Source: Euwallacea fornicatus (Eukaryota > Arthropoda > Insecta > Coleoptera > Curculionidae). Taken from it: DNA of 64,000 nucleotides. The translations under genes and the position numbers were made by a program. Positions 1 to 10,590 of this stretch are shown one piece after another. The notes under the pieces were generated by a model. The model worked only from the letters and a program-made list of their open reading frames with translations, did not search any database and was not told where the DNA came from. The stretch spans positions 124,001 through 188,000 of the forward strand of contig NW_027096033.1 in NCBI RefSeq assembly GCF_040115645.1, given 5' to 3'. Numbering within the stretch: position 1 is the stretch's first letter; every line of letters begins with the position of its first letter.

Positions 1-15
1 AGTGTCAAATTAATC

Positions 16-28
16 ATCTCGACGAGAT
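16..28. other. Odd palindrome ATCTCG-A-CGAGAT (C-type start)
   Basis: Six bases each side of a central A are reverse complements. The form occurs in every unit that begins atcatctcgacgagat (family C and some A units). Units beginning cagctcgacgag keep only the inner CTCG-A-CGAG. The dyad is seen directly; a role as a protein site or in cruciform extrusion is inference. Confidence 0.8.
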
Positions 29-131
29 CTTTAAAATGACACAACACACCATGATTACATCTTGTTGAACTTCCAAGAAAAATAGTACTTTATGTGCTCA
101 AACACACAACTTTTGTGACTTTTCAAACTTT

Positions 132-147
132 GAAGCTCGATAGCTTC
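132..147. other. Inverted repeat GAAGCT-CGAT-AGCTTC (B/C right half)
   Basis: This is a perfect 6-bp stem with a 4-nt loop, present in most B and C units. In A and D units the right arm reads aacttt, which leaves a poor stem. In B units with actttcaag the left arm is also damaged. The families thus alternate between hairpin-capable and hairpin-poor right halves. Structure potential is read from the sequence; formation in the cell is not shown. Confidence 0.8.
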
Positions 148-177
148 GGCAAATGAAGACCAAATTCGTTAAACAAA

Positions 178-353
178 GTGTCAAATTAATCAGCTCGACG
201 AGATTTTGAATATGTCACAACACATCATGATTGCATCTTGTTGAATTTCCAAGAAAAATAGTACTTTATGTGCTCAAACACACAACTTTTGTGACTTTTC
301 CAATTTTGAAGCTCGATAACTTTGGCAAATGTGGACCAAATTTGTTAAACAAA
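178..353 (+). repeat. Representative family D unit (176 bp)
   Basis: Family D differs from A in its left part: cagctcgacgagattttg, then aatatgtcacaacacatc, atgattgcatcttgttg. Its right half is the A-type gataactttggcaaatg with tggacc. It lacks the AGATCT site present in A, B and C. Subvariants mark local domains: cacctcaacgag with gaagatgtcac at 21.8, 24.6, 27.6 and 28.1 kb; cgaagag at 3361 and 9340; and gaagatatcac with catcgtgattgc at about 59.45, 60.15, 61.21 and 62.97 kb. The last carries a B/C-like left end (gttgaacttcc) and cacatattttgtg. Confidence 0.88.
337..344. other. Palindrome CAAATTTG near unit end
   Basis: An even 8-bp palindrome just after tggac, present in most units of all families. 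It is lost in C units with aaattcgtt and in the rare ttttttaaac units. It is often followed by GTTAAC, another palindrome, where units join through gttaacc. Confidence 0.7.
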
Positions 354-529
354 GTGTCAAATTAATCAGCTCGACGAGATCTTTAAAATGACGCAACACA
401 TCATCATTGCACCTTGTTGAACTTCCAAGAAAAATAGTACATTATGTGCTCAAACACACAAATTTTGTGACTTTCCAAACTTTGAAGCTCGATAGCTTCG
501 GCAAATGAAGACCAAATTTGTTAACCAAA
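354..529 (+). repeat. Representative family B unit (176 bp)
   Basis: Family B carries gacgcaacacatcatc, attgcaccttgttgaac, tagtacattatg (CAT where the other families have CTT), cacaaattttgtg, and a right end gatagcttcggcaaatg followed by aagacc. It contains two dyads: CACAAA-T-TTTGTG at 457-469 and GAAGCT-CGAT-AGCTTC nearer its end. This copy has ctttccaaac where most have cttttcaaac. A common subvariant has actttcaag, which weakens the second dyad. Another (B', for example 7.91 and 11.82 kb) keeps cacaacttttgtg. B units are scattered through the window, often between D and C. Confidence 0.9.
457..469. other. Odd palindrome CACAAA-T-TTTGTG (B type)
   Basis: In family B the centre of the unit is a 13-nt dyad. 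The other families read cacaacttttgtg, which keeps a 5-bp arm (CACAA/TTGTG) around a ctt loop. The dyad is therefore conserved in all families and strengthened in B. Confidence 0.78.
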
Positions 530-2113
530 GTGTCAAAATAATCATCTCGACGAGATCTTTAAAATGACCCAACACACCATGATTACATCTTGTTGAACTT
601 CCAAGAAAAATAGTACTTTATGTGCTCAAACACACAACTTTTGTGACTTTTCAAACTTTGAAGCTCGATAGCTTCGGCAAATGAAGACCAAATTTTTTAA
701 ACAAAGTGTCAAATTAATCAGCTCGACGAGATTTTGAATATGTCACAACACATCATGATTGCATCTTGTTGAATTTCCAAGAAAAATAGTACTTTATGTG
801 CTCAAACACACAACTTTTGTGACTTTTCCAATTTTGAAGCTCGATAACTTTGGCAAATGTGGACCAAATTTGTTAAACAAAGTGTCAAATTAATCAGCTC
901 GACGAGATCTTTAAAATGACGCAACACATCATCATTGCACCTTGTTGAACTTCCAAGAAAAATAGTACATTATGTGCTCAAACACACAAATTTTGTGACT
1001 TTTCAAACTTTCAAGCTCGATAGCTTCGGCAAATGAAGACCAAATTTGTTAAACAAAGTGTCAAATTAATCAGCTCGACGAGATTTTTAAAATGACACAA
1101 CACACCATGATTACATCTTGTTGAACTTCCAAGAAAAATAGTACTTTAGGTGCTCAAACACACAACTTTTGTGACTTTTCAAACTTTGAAGCTCGATAGC
1201 TTCGGCAAATGAAGACCAAATTTGTTAAACAAAGTGTCAAATTAATCAGCTCGACGAGATTTTGAATATGTCACAACACATCATGATTGCATCTTGTTGA
1301 ATTTCCAAGAAAAATAGTACTTTATGTGCTCAAACACACAACTTTTGTGACTTTTCCAATTTTGAAGCTCGATAACTTTGGCAAATGTGGACCAAATTTG
1401 TTAACCAAAGTGTCAAATTAATCAGCTCGACGAGATCTTTAAAATGACACAACCATTCATGATTGCATCTTGGTGAATTTCCAAGAAAAATAGTACTTTA
1501 TGTGCTCAAACACACAACTTTTGTGACTTTTCCAATTTTGAAGCTCGATAACTTTGGCAAATGTGGACCAAATTTGTTTAACAAAGTGTCAAATTAATCA
1601 GCTCGACGAGATCTTTAAAATGACGCAACACATCATCATTGCACCTTGTTGAACTTCCAAGAAAAATAGTACATTATGTGCTCAAACACACAAATTTTGT
1701 GACTTTTCAAACTTTCAAGCTCGATAGCTTCGGCAAATGAAGACCAAATTTGTTAAACAAAGTGTCAAATTAATCATCTCGACGAGATCTTTAAAATGAC
1801 ACAACAATTCATGATTGCATCTTGTTGAATTTCCAAGAAAAATAGTACTTTATGTGCTCAAACACACAACTTTTGTGACTTTTCCAATTTTGAAGCTCGA
1901 TAACTTTGGCAAATGTGGACCAAATTTGTTAACCAAAGTGCCAAATTAATCAGCTCGACGAGATCTTTAAAATGACACAACAATTCATGATTGCATCTTG
2001 TTGAATTTCCAAGAAAAATAGTACTTTATGTGCTCAAACACACAACTTTTGTGACTTTTCCAATTTTGAAGCTCGATAACTTTGGCAAATGTGGACCAAA
2101 TTTGTTAACCAAA

Positions 2114-2289
2114 GTGTCAAATTAATCAGCTCGACGAGATCTTTAAAATGACACAACAATTCATGATTGCATCTTGTTGAATTTCCAAGAAAAATAGTAC
2201 TTTATGTGCTCAAACACACAACTTTTGTGACTTTTCCAATTTTGAAGCTCGATAACTTTGGCAAATGTGGACCAAATTTGTTAACCAAA
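2114..2289 (+). repeat. Representative family A unit (176 bp)
   Basis: Family A is defined by cagctcgacgagatcttt, then gacacaacaattcatg, a left half ending in ttgttgaatttcc, tagtactttatg, cacaacttttgtg, ttttccaattttg, and a right end of gataactttggcaaatg followed by tggacc. It usually joins the next unit through gttaacc or gttaaac. It is the most common family in 1.4-3.1, 19.4-28 and 34-36 kb. It has an AGATCT site and two TCGA sites. Subvariants: atcatctcg starts (about 1.76, 2.64, 7.2 and 8.6 kb); ccattcatg with tggtgaa (1451, 6902, 8307 and others); a 3-bp deletion giving gacacaattc; a 2-bp deletion giving gacaacaattc; and a cgaggtc/cattttgttg form confined to 21-27 kb. Confidence 0.9.
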
Positions 2290-3868
2290 GTGTCAAATTA
2301 ATCAGCTCGACGAGATCTTTAAAATGACACAATTCATGATTGCATCTTGTTGAATTTCCAAGAAAAATAGTACTTTATGTGCTCAAACACACAACTTTTG
2401 TGACTTTTCCAATTTTGAAGCTCGATAACTTTGGCAAATGTGGACCAAATTTGTTTAACAAAGTGTCAAATTAATCAGCTCGACGAGATCTTTAAAATGA
2501 CGCAACACATCATCATTGCACCTTGTTGAACTTCCAAGAAAAATAGTACATTATGTGCTCAAACACACAAATTTTGTGACTTTTCAAACTTTCAAGCTCG
2601 ATAGCTTCGGCAAATGAAGACCAAATTTGTTAAACAAAGTGTCAAATTAATCATCTCGACGAGATCTTTAAAATGACACAACAATTCATGATTGCATCTT
2701 GTTGAATTTCCAAGAAAAATAGTACTTTATGTGCTCAAACACACAACTTTTGTGACTTTTCCAATTTTGAAGCTCGATAACTTTGGCAAATGTGGACCAA
2801 ATTTGTTAACCAAAGTGCCAAATTAATCAGCTCGACGAGATCTTTAAAATGACACAACAATTCATGATTGCATCTTGTTGAATTTCCAAGAAAAATAGTA
2901 CTTTATGTGCTCAAACACACAACTTTTGTGACTTTTCCAATTTTGAAGCTCGATAACTTTGGCAAATGTGGACCAAATTTGTTAACCAAAGTGTCAAATT
3001 AATCAGCTCGACGAGATTTTGAATATGTCACAACACATCATGATTGCATCTTGTTGAATTTCCAAGAAAAATAGTACTTTATGTGCTCAAACACACAACT
3101 TTTGTGACTTTTCCAATTTTGAAGCTCGATAACTTTGGAAAATTTGGACCAAATTTGTTAAACAAAGTGTCAAATTAATCAGCTCGACGAGATCTTTAAA
3201 ATGACACAACACACCATGATTACATCTTGTTGAACTTCCAAGAAAAATAGTACTTTAGGTGCTCAAACACACAACTTTTGTGACTTTTCAAACTTTGAAG
3301 CTCGATAGCTTCGGCAAATGAAGACCAAATTTGTTAAACAAAGTGTCAAATTAATCAGCTCGAAGAGATTTTGAATATGTCACAACACATCATGATTGCA
3401 TCTTGTTGAATTTCCAAGAAAAATAGTACTTTATGTGCTCAAACACACAACTTTTGTGACTTTTCCAATTTTGAAGCTCGATAACTTTGGCAAATGTGGA
3501 CCAAATTTGTTTAGCAAAGTGTCAAATTAATCAGCTCGACGAGATCTTTAAAATGACGCAACACATCATCATTGCACCTTGTTGAACTTCCAAGAAAAAT
3601 AGTACTTTATGTGCTCAAACACACAACTTTTGTGACTTTTCCAATTTTGAAGCTCGATAACTTTGGCAAATGTGGACCAAATTTGTTAACCAAAGTGTCA
3701 AATTAATCAGCTCGACGAGATCTTTAAAATGACACAACAATTCATGATTGCATCTTGTTGAATTTCCAAGAAAAATAGTACTTTATGTGCTCAAACACAC
3801 AACTTTTGTGACTTTTCCAATTTTGAAGATCGATAACTTTGGCAAATGTGGACCAAATTTGTTAACCA

Positions 3869-4045
3869 AAGTGTCAAATTAATCAGCTCGGCGAGATCTT
3901 TAAAATGACACAACAATTCATGATTGCATCTTGTTGAATTTCCAAGAAAAATAGTACTTTAGGTGCTCAAACACACAACTTTTGTGACTTTTCAAACTTT
4001 GAAGCTCGATAGCTTCGGCAAATGTGGACCAAATTTGTTAAACAA
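3869..4045 (+). repeat. Three-part chimeric unit (A left, C middle, A end)
   Basis: The unit starts with the rare cggcgag of an A unit and gacacaacaattcatg, switches to ctttaggtgctc and gatagcttcgg of family C, then ends with aaatgtggacc of A/D type. The equivalent unit at about 9.85-10.02 kb is A throughout, so the switch happened after the two blocks separated. It sits at the junction where Block I copy 1 stops matching copy 2. Confidence 0.75.
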
Positions 4046-5275
4046 AGTGTCAAATTAATCAGCTCGACGAGATCTTTAAAATGACGCAACACATCATCAT
4101 TGCACCTTGTTGAACTTCCAAGAAAACTAGTACTTTATGTGCTCAAACACACAACTTTTGTGACTTTTCCAATTTTGAAGCTCGATAACTTTGGCAAATG
4201 TGGACCAAATTTGTTTAACAAAGTGTCAAATTAATCAGCTCGACGAGATCTTTAAAATGACGCAACACATCATCATTGCACCTTGTTGAACTTCCAAGAA
4301 AAATAGTACATTATGTGCTCAAACACACAAATTTTGTGACTTTTCAAACTTTGAAGCTCGATAGCTTCGGCAAATGAAGACCAAATTTGTTAAACAAAGT
4401 GTCAAATTAATCATCTCGACGAGATCTTTAAAATGACACAACACACCATGATTACATCTTGTTGAACTTCCAAGAAAAATAGTACTTTATGTGCTCAAAC
4501 ACACAACTTTTGTGACTTTTCCAATTTTGAAGCTCGATAACTTTGGCAAATGTGGACCAAATTTGTTAAACAAAGTGTCAAATTAATCAGCTCGACGAGA
4601 TCTTTAAAATGACACAACAATTCATGATTGCATCTTGTTGAATTTCCAAGAAAAATAGTACTTTATGTGCTCAAATACACAACTTTTGTGACTTTTCCAA
4701 TTTTGAAGCTCGATAACTTTGGCAAATGTGGACCAAATTTGTTAACCAAAGTGTCAAATTAATCAGCTCGACGAGATCTTTAAAATGACAACAATTCATG
4801 ATTGCATCTTGTTGAATTTCCAAGAAAAATAGTACTTTATGTGCTCAAACACACAACTTTTGTGACTTTTCCAATTTTGAAGCTCGATAACTTTGGCAAA
4901 TTTGGACCAAATTTGTTAACCAAAGTGTCAAATTAATCAGCTCGACGAGATCTTTAAAATGACACAACAATTCATGATTGCATCTTGTTGAATTTCCAAG
5001 AAAAATAGTACTTTATGTGCTCAAACACACAACTTTTGTGACTTTTCCAATTTTGAAGCTCGATAACTTTGGCAAATGTGGACCAAATTTGTTAAACAAA
5101 GTGTCAAATTAATCAGCTCGACGAGATCTTTAAAATGACGCAACACATCATCATTGCACCTTGTTGAACTTCCAAGAAAAATAGTACATTATGTGCTCAA
5201 ACACACAAATTTTGTGACTTTTCAAACTTTGAAGCTCGATAGCTTCGGCAAATGAAGACCAAATTTGTTAAACAA
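3961..5275. repeat. Block II segment, also present 39 kb downstream
   Basis: Order: B-left/A-right with aaaactag at 4125, B, C-left/A-right, A with caaatacac at 4675, A with gacaacaattc and caaatttgg, A, B. The same order with the same rare variants lies at 42,966-44,281, offset 39,006 (actag at 43,131; atacac at 43,681). No gene. Confidence 0.85.
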
Positions 5276-8200
5276 AGTGTCAAATTAATCATCTCGACGA
5301 GATCTTTAAAATGACACAACACACCATGATTACATCTTGTTGAACTTCCAAGAAAAATAGTACTTTATGTGCTCAAACACACAACTTTTGTGACTTTTCA
5401 AACTTTGAAGCTCGATAGCTTCGGCAAATGAAGACCAAATTCGTTAAACAAAGTGTCAAATTAATCAGCTCGACGAGATTTTGAATATGTCACAACACAT
5501 CATGATTGCATCTTGTTGAATTTCCAAGAAAAATAGTACTTTATGTGCTCAAACACACAACTTTTGTGACTTTTCCAATTTTGAAGCTCGATAACTTTGG
5601 CAAATGTGGACCAAATTTGTTAAACAAAGTGTCAAATTAATCAGCTCGACGAGATCTTTAAAATGACGCAACACATCATCATTGCACCTTGTTGAACTTC
5701 CAAGAAAAATAGTACATTATGTGCTCAAACACACAAATTTTGTGACTTTCCAAACTTTGAAGCTCGATAGCTTCGGCAAATGAAGACCAAATTTGTTAAC
5801 CAAAGTGTCAAAATAATCATCTCGACGAGATCTTTAAAATGACCCAACACACCATGATTACATCTTGTTGAACTTCCAAGAAAAATAGTACTTTATGTGC
5901 TCAAACACACAACTTTTGTGACTTTTCAAACTTTGAAGCTCGATAGCTTCGGCAAATGAAGACCAAATTTTTTAAACAAAGTGTCAAATTAATCAGCTCG
6001 ACGAGATTTTGAATATGTCACAACACATCATGATTGCATCTTGTTGAATTTCCAAGAAAAATAGTACTTTATGTGCTCAAACACACAACTTTTGTGACTT
6101 TTCCAATTTTGAAGCTCGATAACTTTGGCAAATGTGGACCAAATTTGTTAAACAAAGTGTCAAATTAATCAGCTCGACGAGATCTTTAAAATGACGCAAC
6201 ACATCATCATTGCACCTTGTTGAACTTCCAAGAAAAATAGTACATTATGTGCTCAAACACACAAATTTTGTGACTTTTCAAACTTTCAAGCTCGATAGCT
6301 TCGGCAAATGAAGACCAAATTTGTTAAACAAAGTGTCAAATTAATCATCTCGACGAGATCTTTAAAATGACACAACACACCATGATTACATCTTGTTGAA
6401 CTTCCAAGAAAAATAGTACTTTAGGTGCTCAAACACACAACTTTTGTGACTTTTCAAACTTTGAAGCTCGATAGCTTCGGCAAATGAAGACCAAATTTGT
6501 TAAACAAAGTGTCAAATTAATCAGCTCGACGAGATTTTTAAAATGACACAACACACCATGATTACATCTTGTTGAACTTCCAAGAAAAATAGTACTTTAG
6601 GTGCTCAAACACACAACTTTTGTGACTTTTCAAACTTTGAAGCTCGATAGCTTCGGCAAATGAAGACCAAATTTGTTAAACAAAGTGTCAAATTAATCAG
6701 CTCGACGAGATTTTGAATATGTCACAACACATCATGATTGCATCTTGTTGAATTTCCAAGAAAAATAGTACTTTATGTGCTCAAACACACAACTTTTGTG
6801 ACTTTTCCAATTTTGAAGCTCGATAACTTTGGCAAATGTGGACCAAATTTGTTAACCAAAGTGTCAAATTAATCAGCTCGACGAGATCTTTAAAATGACA
6901 CAACCATTCATGATTGCATCTTGGTGAATTTCCAAGAAAAATAGTACTTTATGTGCTCAAACACACAACTTTTGTGACTTTTCCAATTTTGAAGCTCGAT
7001 AACTTTGGCAAATGTGGACCAAATTTGTTTAACAAAGTGTCAAATTAATCAGCTCGACGAGATCTTTAAAATGACGCAACACATCATCATTGCACCTTGT
7101 TGAACTTCCAAGAAAAATAGTACATTATGTGCTCAAACACACAAATTTTGTGACTTTTCAAACTTTCAAGCTCGATAGCTTCGGCAAATGAAGACCAAAT
7201 TTGTTAAACAAAGTGTCAAATTAATCATCTCGACGAGATCTTTAAAATGACACAACAATTCATGATTGCATCTTGTTGAATTTCCAAGAAAAATAGTACT
7301 TTATGTGCTCAAACACACAACTTTTGTGACTTTTCCAATTTTGAAGCTCGATAACTTTGGCAAATGTGGACCAAATTTGTTAACCAAAGTGCCAAATTAA
7401 TCAGCTCGACGAGATCTTTAAAATGACACAACAATTCATGATTGCATCTTGTTGAATTTCCAAGAAAAATAGTACTTTATGTGCTCAAACACACAACTTT
7501 TGTGACTTTTCCAATTTTGAAGCTCGATAACTTTGGCAAATGTGGACCAAATTTGTTAACCAAAGTGTCAAATTAATCAGCTCGACGAGATCTTTAAAAT
7601 GACACAACAATTCATGATTGCATCTTGTTGAATTTCCAAGAAAAATAGTACTTTATGTGCTCAAACACACAACTTTTGTGACTTTTCCAATTTTGAAGCT
7701 CGATAACTTTGGCAAATGTGGACCAAATTTGTTAACCAAAGTGTCAAATTAATCAGCTCGACGAGATCTTTAAAATGACACAATTCATGATTGCATCTTG
7801 TTGAATTTCCAAGAAAAATAGTACTTTATGTGCTCAAACACACAACTTTTGTGACTTTTCCAATTTTGAAGCTCGATAACTTTGGCAAATGTGGACCAAA
7901 TTTGTTAAACAAAGTGTCAAATTAATCAGCTCGACGAGATCTTTAAAATGACGCAACACATCATCATTGCACCTTGTTGAACTTCCAAGAAAAATAGTAC
8001 ATTATGTGCTCAAACACACAACTTTTGTGACTTTTCAAACTTTGAAGCTCGATAGCTTCGGCAAATGAAGACCAAATTTGTTAAACAAAGTGTCAAATTA
8101 ATCAGCTCGACGAGATTTTGAATATGTCACAACACATCATGATTGCATCTTGTTGAATTTCCAAGAAAAATAGTACTTTATGTGCTCAAACACACAACTT

Positions 8201-9930
8201 TTGTGACTTTTCCAATTTTGAAGCTCGATAACTTTGGCAAATGTGGACCAAATTTGTTAACCAAAGTGTCAAATTAATCAGCTCGACGAGATCTTTAAAA
8301 TGACACAACCATTCATGATTGCATCTTGGTGAATTTCCAAGAAAAATAGTACTTTATGTGCTCAAACACACAACTTTTGTGACTTTTCCAATTTTGAAGC
8401 TCGATAACTTTGGCAAATGTGGACCAAATTTGTTTAACAAAGTGTCAAATTAATCAGCTCGACGAGATCTTTAAAATGACGCAACACATCATCATTGCAC
8501 CTTGTTGAACTTCCAAGAAAAATAGTACATTATGTGCTCAAACACACAAATTTTGTGACTTTTCAAACTTTCAAGCTCGATAGCTTCGGCAAATGAAGAC
8601 CAAATTTGTTAAACAAAGTGTCAAATTAATCATCTCGACGAGATCTTTAAAATGACACAACAATTCATGATTGCATCTTGTTGAATTTCCAAGAAAAATA
8701 GTACTTTATGTGCTCAAACACACAACTTTTGTGACTTTTCCAATTTTGAAGCTCGATAACTTTGGCAAATGTGGACCAAATTTGTTAACCAAAGTGCCAA
8801 ATTAATCAGCTCGACGAGATCTTTAAAATGACACAACAATTCATGATTGCATCTTGTTGAATTTCCAAGAAAAATAGTACTTTATGTGCTCAAACACACA
8901 ACTTTTGTGACTTTTCCAATTTTGAAGCTCGATAACTTTGGCAAATGTGGACCAAATTTGTTAACCAAAGTGTCAAATTAATCAGCTCGACGAGATTTTG
9001 AATATGTCACAACACATCATGATTGCATCTTGTTGAATTTCCAAGAAAAATAGTACTTTATGTGCTCAAACACACAACTTTTGTGACTTTTCCAATTTTG
9101 AAGCTCGATAACTTTGGAAAATTTGGACCAAATTTGTTAAACAAAGTGTCAAATTAATCAGCTCGACGAGATCTTTAAAATGACACAACACACCATGATT
9201 ACATCTTGTTGAACTTCCAAGAAAAATAGTACTTTAGGTGCTCAAACACACAACTTTTGTGACTTTTCAAACTTTGAAGCTCGATAGCTTCGGCAAATGA
9301 AGACCAAATTTGTTAAACAAAGTGTCAAATTAATCAGCTCGAAGAGATTTTGAATATGTCACAACACATCATGATTGCATCTTGTTGAATTTCCAAGAAA
9401 AATAGTACTTTATGTGCTCAAACACACAACTTTTGTGACTTTTCCAATTTTGAAGCTCGATAACTTTGGCAAATGTGGACCAAATTTGTTTAGCAAAGTG
9501 TCAAATTAATCAGCTCGACGAGATCTTTAAAATGACGCAACACATCATCATTGCACCTTGTTGAACTTCCAAGAAAAATAGTACTTTATGTGCTCAAACA
9601 CACAACTTTTGTGACTTTTCCAATTTTGAAGCTCGATAACTTTGGCAAATGTGGACCAAATTTGTTAACCAAAGTGTCAAATTAATCAGCTCGACGAGAT
9701 CTTTAAAATGACACAACAATTCATGATTGCATCTTGTTGAATTTCCAAGAAAAATAGTACTTTATGTGCTCAAACACACAACTTTTGTGACTTTTCCAAT
9801 TTTGAAGATCGATAACTTTGGCAAATGTGGACCAAATTTGTTAACCAAAGTGTCAAATTAATCAGCTCGGCGAGATCTTTAAAATGACACAACAATTCAT
9901 GATTGCATCTTGTTGAATTTCCAAGAAAAA
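5276..9930. repeat. Block I copy 2, expanded by one and three units
   Basis: This repeats the order of 1-3,960, with one additional C unit at about 6.33-6.51 kb and three additional units (B', D, A') at about 7.91-8.43 kb. Those three explain the stepwise growth of the offset from 5,275 to 5,451 to 5,979 bp. Its first 1.4 kb (to about 6,695) also continues the 39,006-bp long-range match. From 8.43 kb it follows copy 1 again through cggcgag at 9868. Confidence 0.83.
7905..8435. repeat. Inserted trimer B'-D-A' in Block I copy 2
   Basis: Three units (about 528 bp) stand between the gacacaattc unit at 7.74-7.91 kb and the B unit at 8.43 kb. Copy 1 has these two units adjacent, at about 2.29 and 2.46 kb. 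The same B'-D-A' order appears at about 12.49-13.01 and 17.06-17.58 kb, so the piece may come from the neighbouring 26-unit block, or copy 1 may have lost it. Confidence 0.7.
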
Positions 9931-10590
9931 TAGTACTTTATGTGCTCAAACACACAACTTTTGTGACTTTTCCAATTTTGAAGCTCGATAACTTTGGCAA
10001 ATGTGGACCAAATTTGTTTAGCAAAGTGTCAAATTAATCAGCTCGACGAGATCTTTAAAATGACAACAATTCATGATTGCATCTTGTTGAATTTCCAAGA
10101 AAAATAGTACTTTATGTGCTCAAACACACAACTTTTGTGACTTTTCCAATTTTGAAGCTCGATAACTTTGGCAAATGTGGACCAAATTTGTTAAACAAAG
10201 TGTCAAATTAATCAGCTCGACGAGATCTTTGAAATGACGCAACACATCATCATTGCACCTTGTTGAATTTCCAAGAAAAATAGTACTTTATGTGCTCAAA
10301 CACACAACTTTTGTGACTTTTCCAATTTTGAAGCTCGATAACTTTGGCAAATGTGGACCAAATTTGTTAAACAAAGTGTCAAATTAATCAGCTCGACGAG
10401 ATCTTTAAAATTACGCAACACATCATCATTGCACCTTGTTGAACTTCCAAGAAAAATAGTACATTATGTGCTCAAACACACAACTTTTGTGACTTTTCCA
10501 ATTTTGAAGCTCGATAACTTTGGCAAATGTGGACCAAATTTGTTAAACAAAGTGTCAAATTAATCAGCTCGACGATATCTTTAAAATGAC
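9931..10590. repeat. Transition units before the 26-unit block
   Basis: A with tttagcaaag, A with gacaacaattc, a B-left unit with ctttgaaatg and gaattt, then a B-left/A-right unit carrying ttacgcaac at about 10,407 in place of tgacgcaac. The next unit starts with a private cgatatc at about 10,575. This stretch is not part of the 4,570-bp duplication. Confidence 0.75.

Larger units (their letters stand above)
2..177 (+). repeat. Representative family C unit (176 bp)
   Basis: Family C is marked by atcatctcgacgagatc, cacaccatgattac, tcttgttgaacttcc and a right end gatagcttcggcaaatg with aagacc, followed by either aaattcgtt or aaatttgtt. Many copies read ctttaggtgctc instead of ctttatgtgctc. The start forms a 13-nt odd palindrome ATCTCG-A-CGAGAT at 16-28. 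A subvariant starts cagctcgacgagattttt (about 1.08, 6.53, 42.7, 45.5, 48.3, 49.7, 52.9, 53.3, 54.2, 57.3, 60.7 and 61.7 kb). C units come in runs of two to four at 42.5-43, 45.3-45.8, 46.8-47.2, 52.8-53.6 and 57.1-57.8 kb. Confidence 0.9.
1..3960. repeat. Block I copy 1 (C-D-B texture, then A-rich)
   Basis: By family the units read C D B C D B C D A' B A A A A B A A D C D then B-left/A-right, A and a chimera (A' is the ccattcatg/tggtgaa variant). The block is matched by 5,276-9,930: offset 5,275 up to about 1.06 kb, 5,451 from there to about 2.45 kb, and 5,979 to about 3.95 kb. Shared rare markers are gacccaac with ttttttaaac (693 and 5968), ccattcatg with tggtgaa (1451 and 6902), ttggaaaatttgg (3131 and 9110), cgaagag (3361 and 9340), tttagcaaag, gaagatcgat and cggcgag. 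The match stops near 3,960, where this copy reads ctttaggtgctc. No gene lies in it. Confidence 0.85.

Noticed and set aside
16..28. Site-specific recombinase or attachment site at ATCTCG-A-CGAGAT
   Set aside because: A short dyad present in hundreds of units with no integrase gene or unique junction; repeat structure explains it.
3206..3268. TTTAGG in ctttaggtgctc as a plant telomere motif
   Set aside because: Only a single partial match per C unit, followed by T rather than G, with no tandem TTTAGGG run anywhere.
10351..10563. 70-codon open frame, identical at 11,231-11,443, 13,340-13,552, 15,801-16,013 and 17,910-18,122
   Set aside because: It lies wholly in satellite sequence and exists only because a TGA became TTA in one unit variant. 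The 176-bp period shifts frame each unit, the frame has no upstream signals, and the peptide is low-complexity satellite translation.
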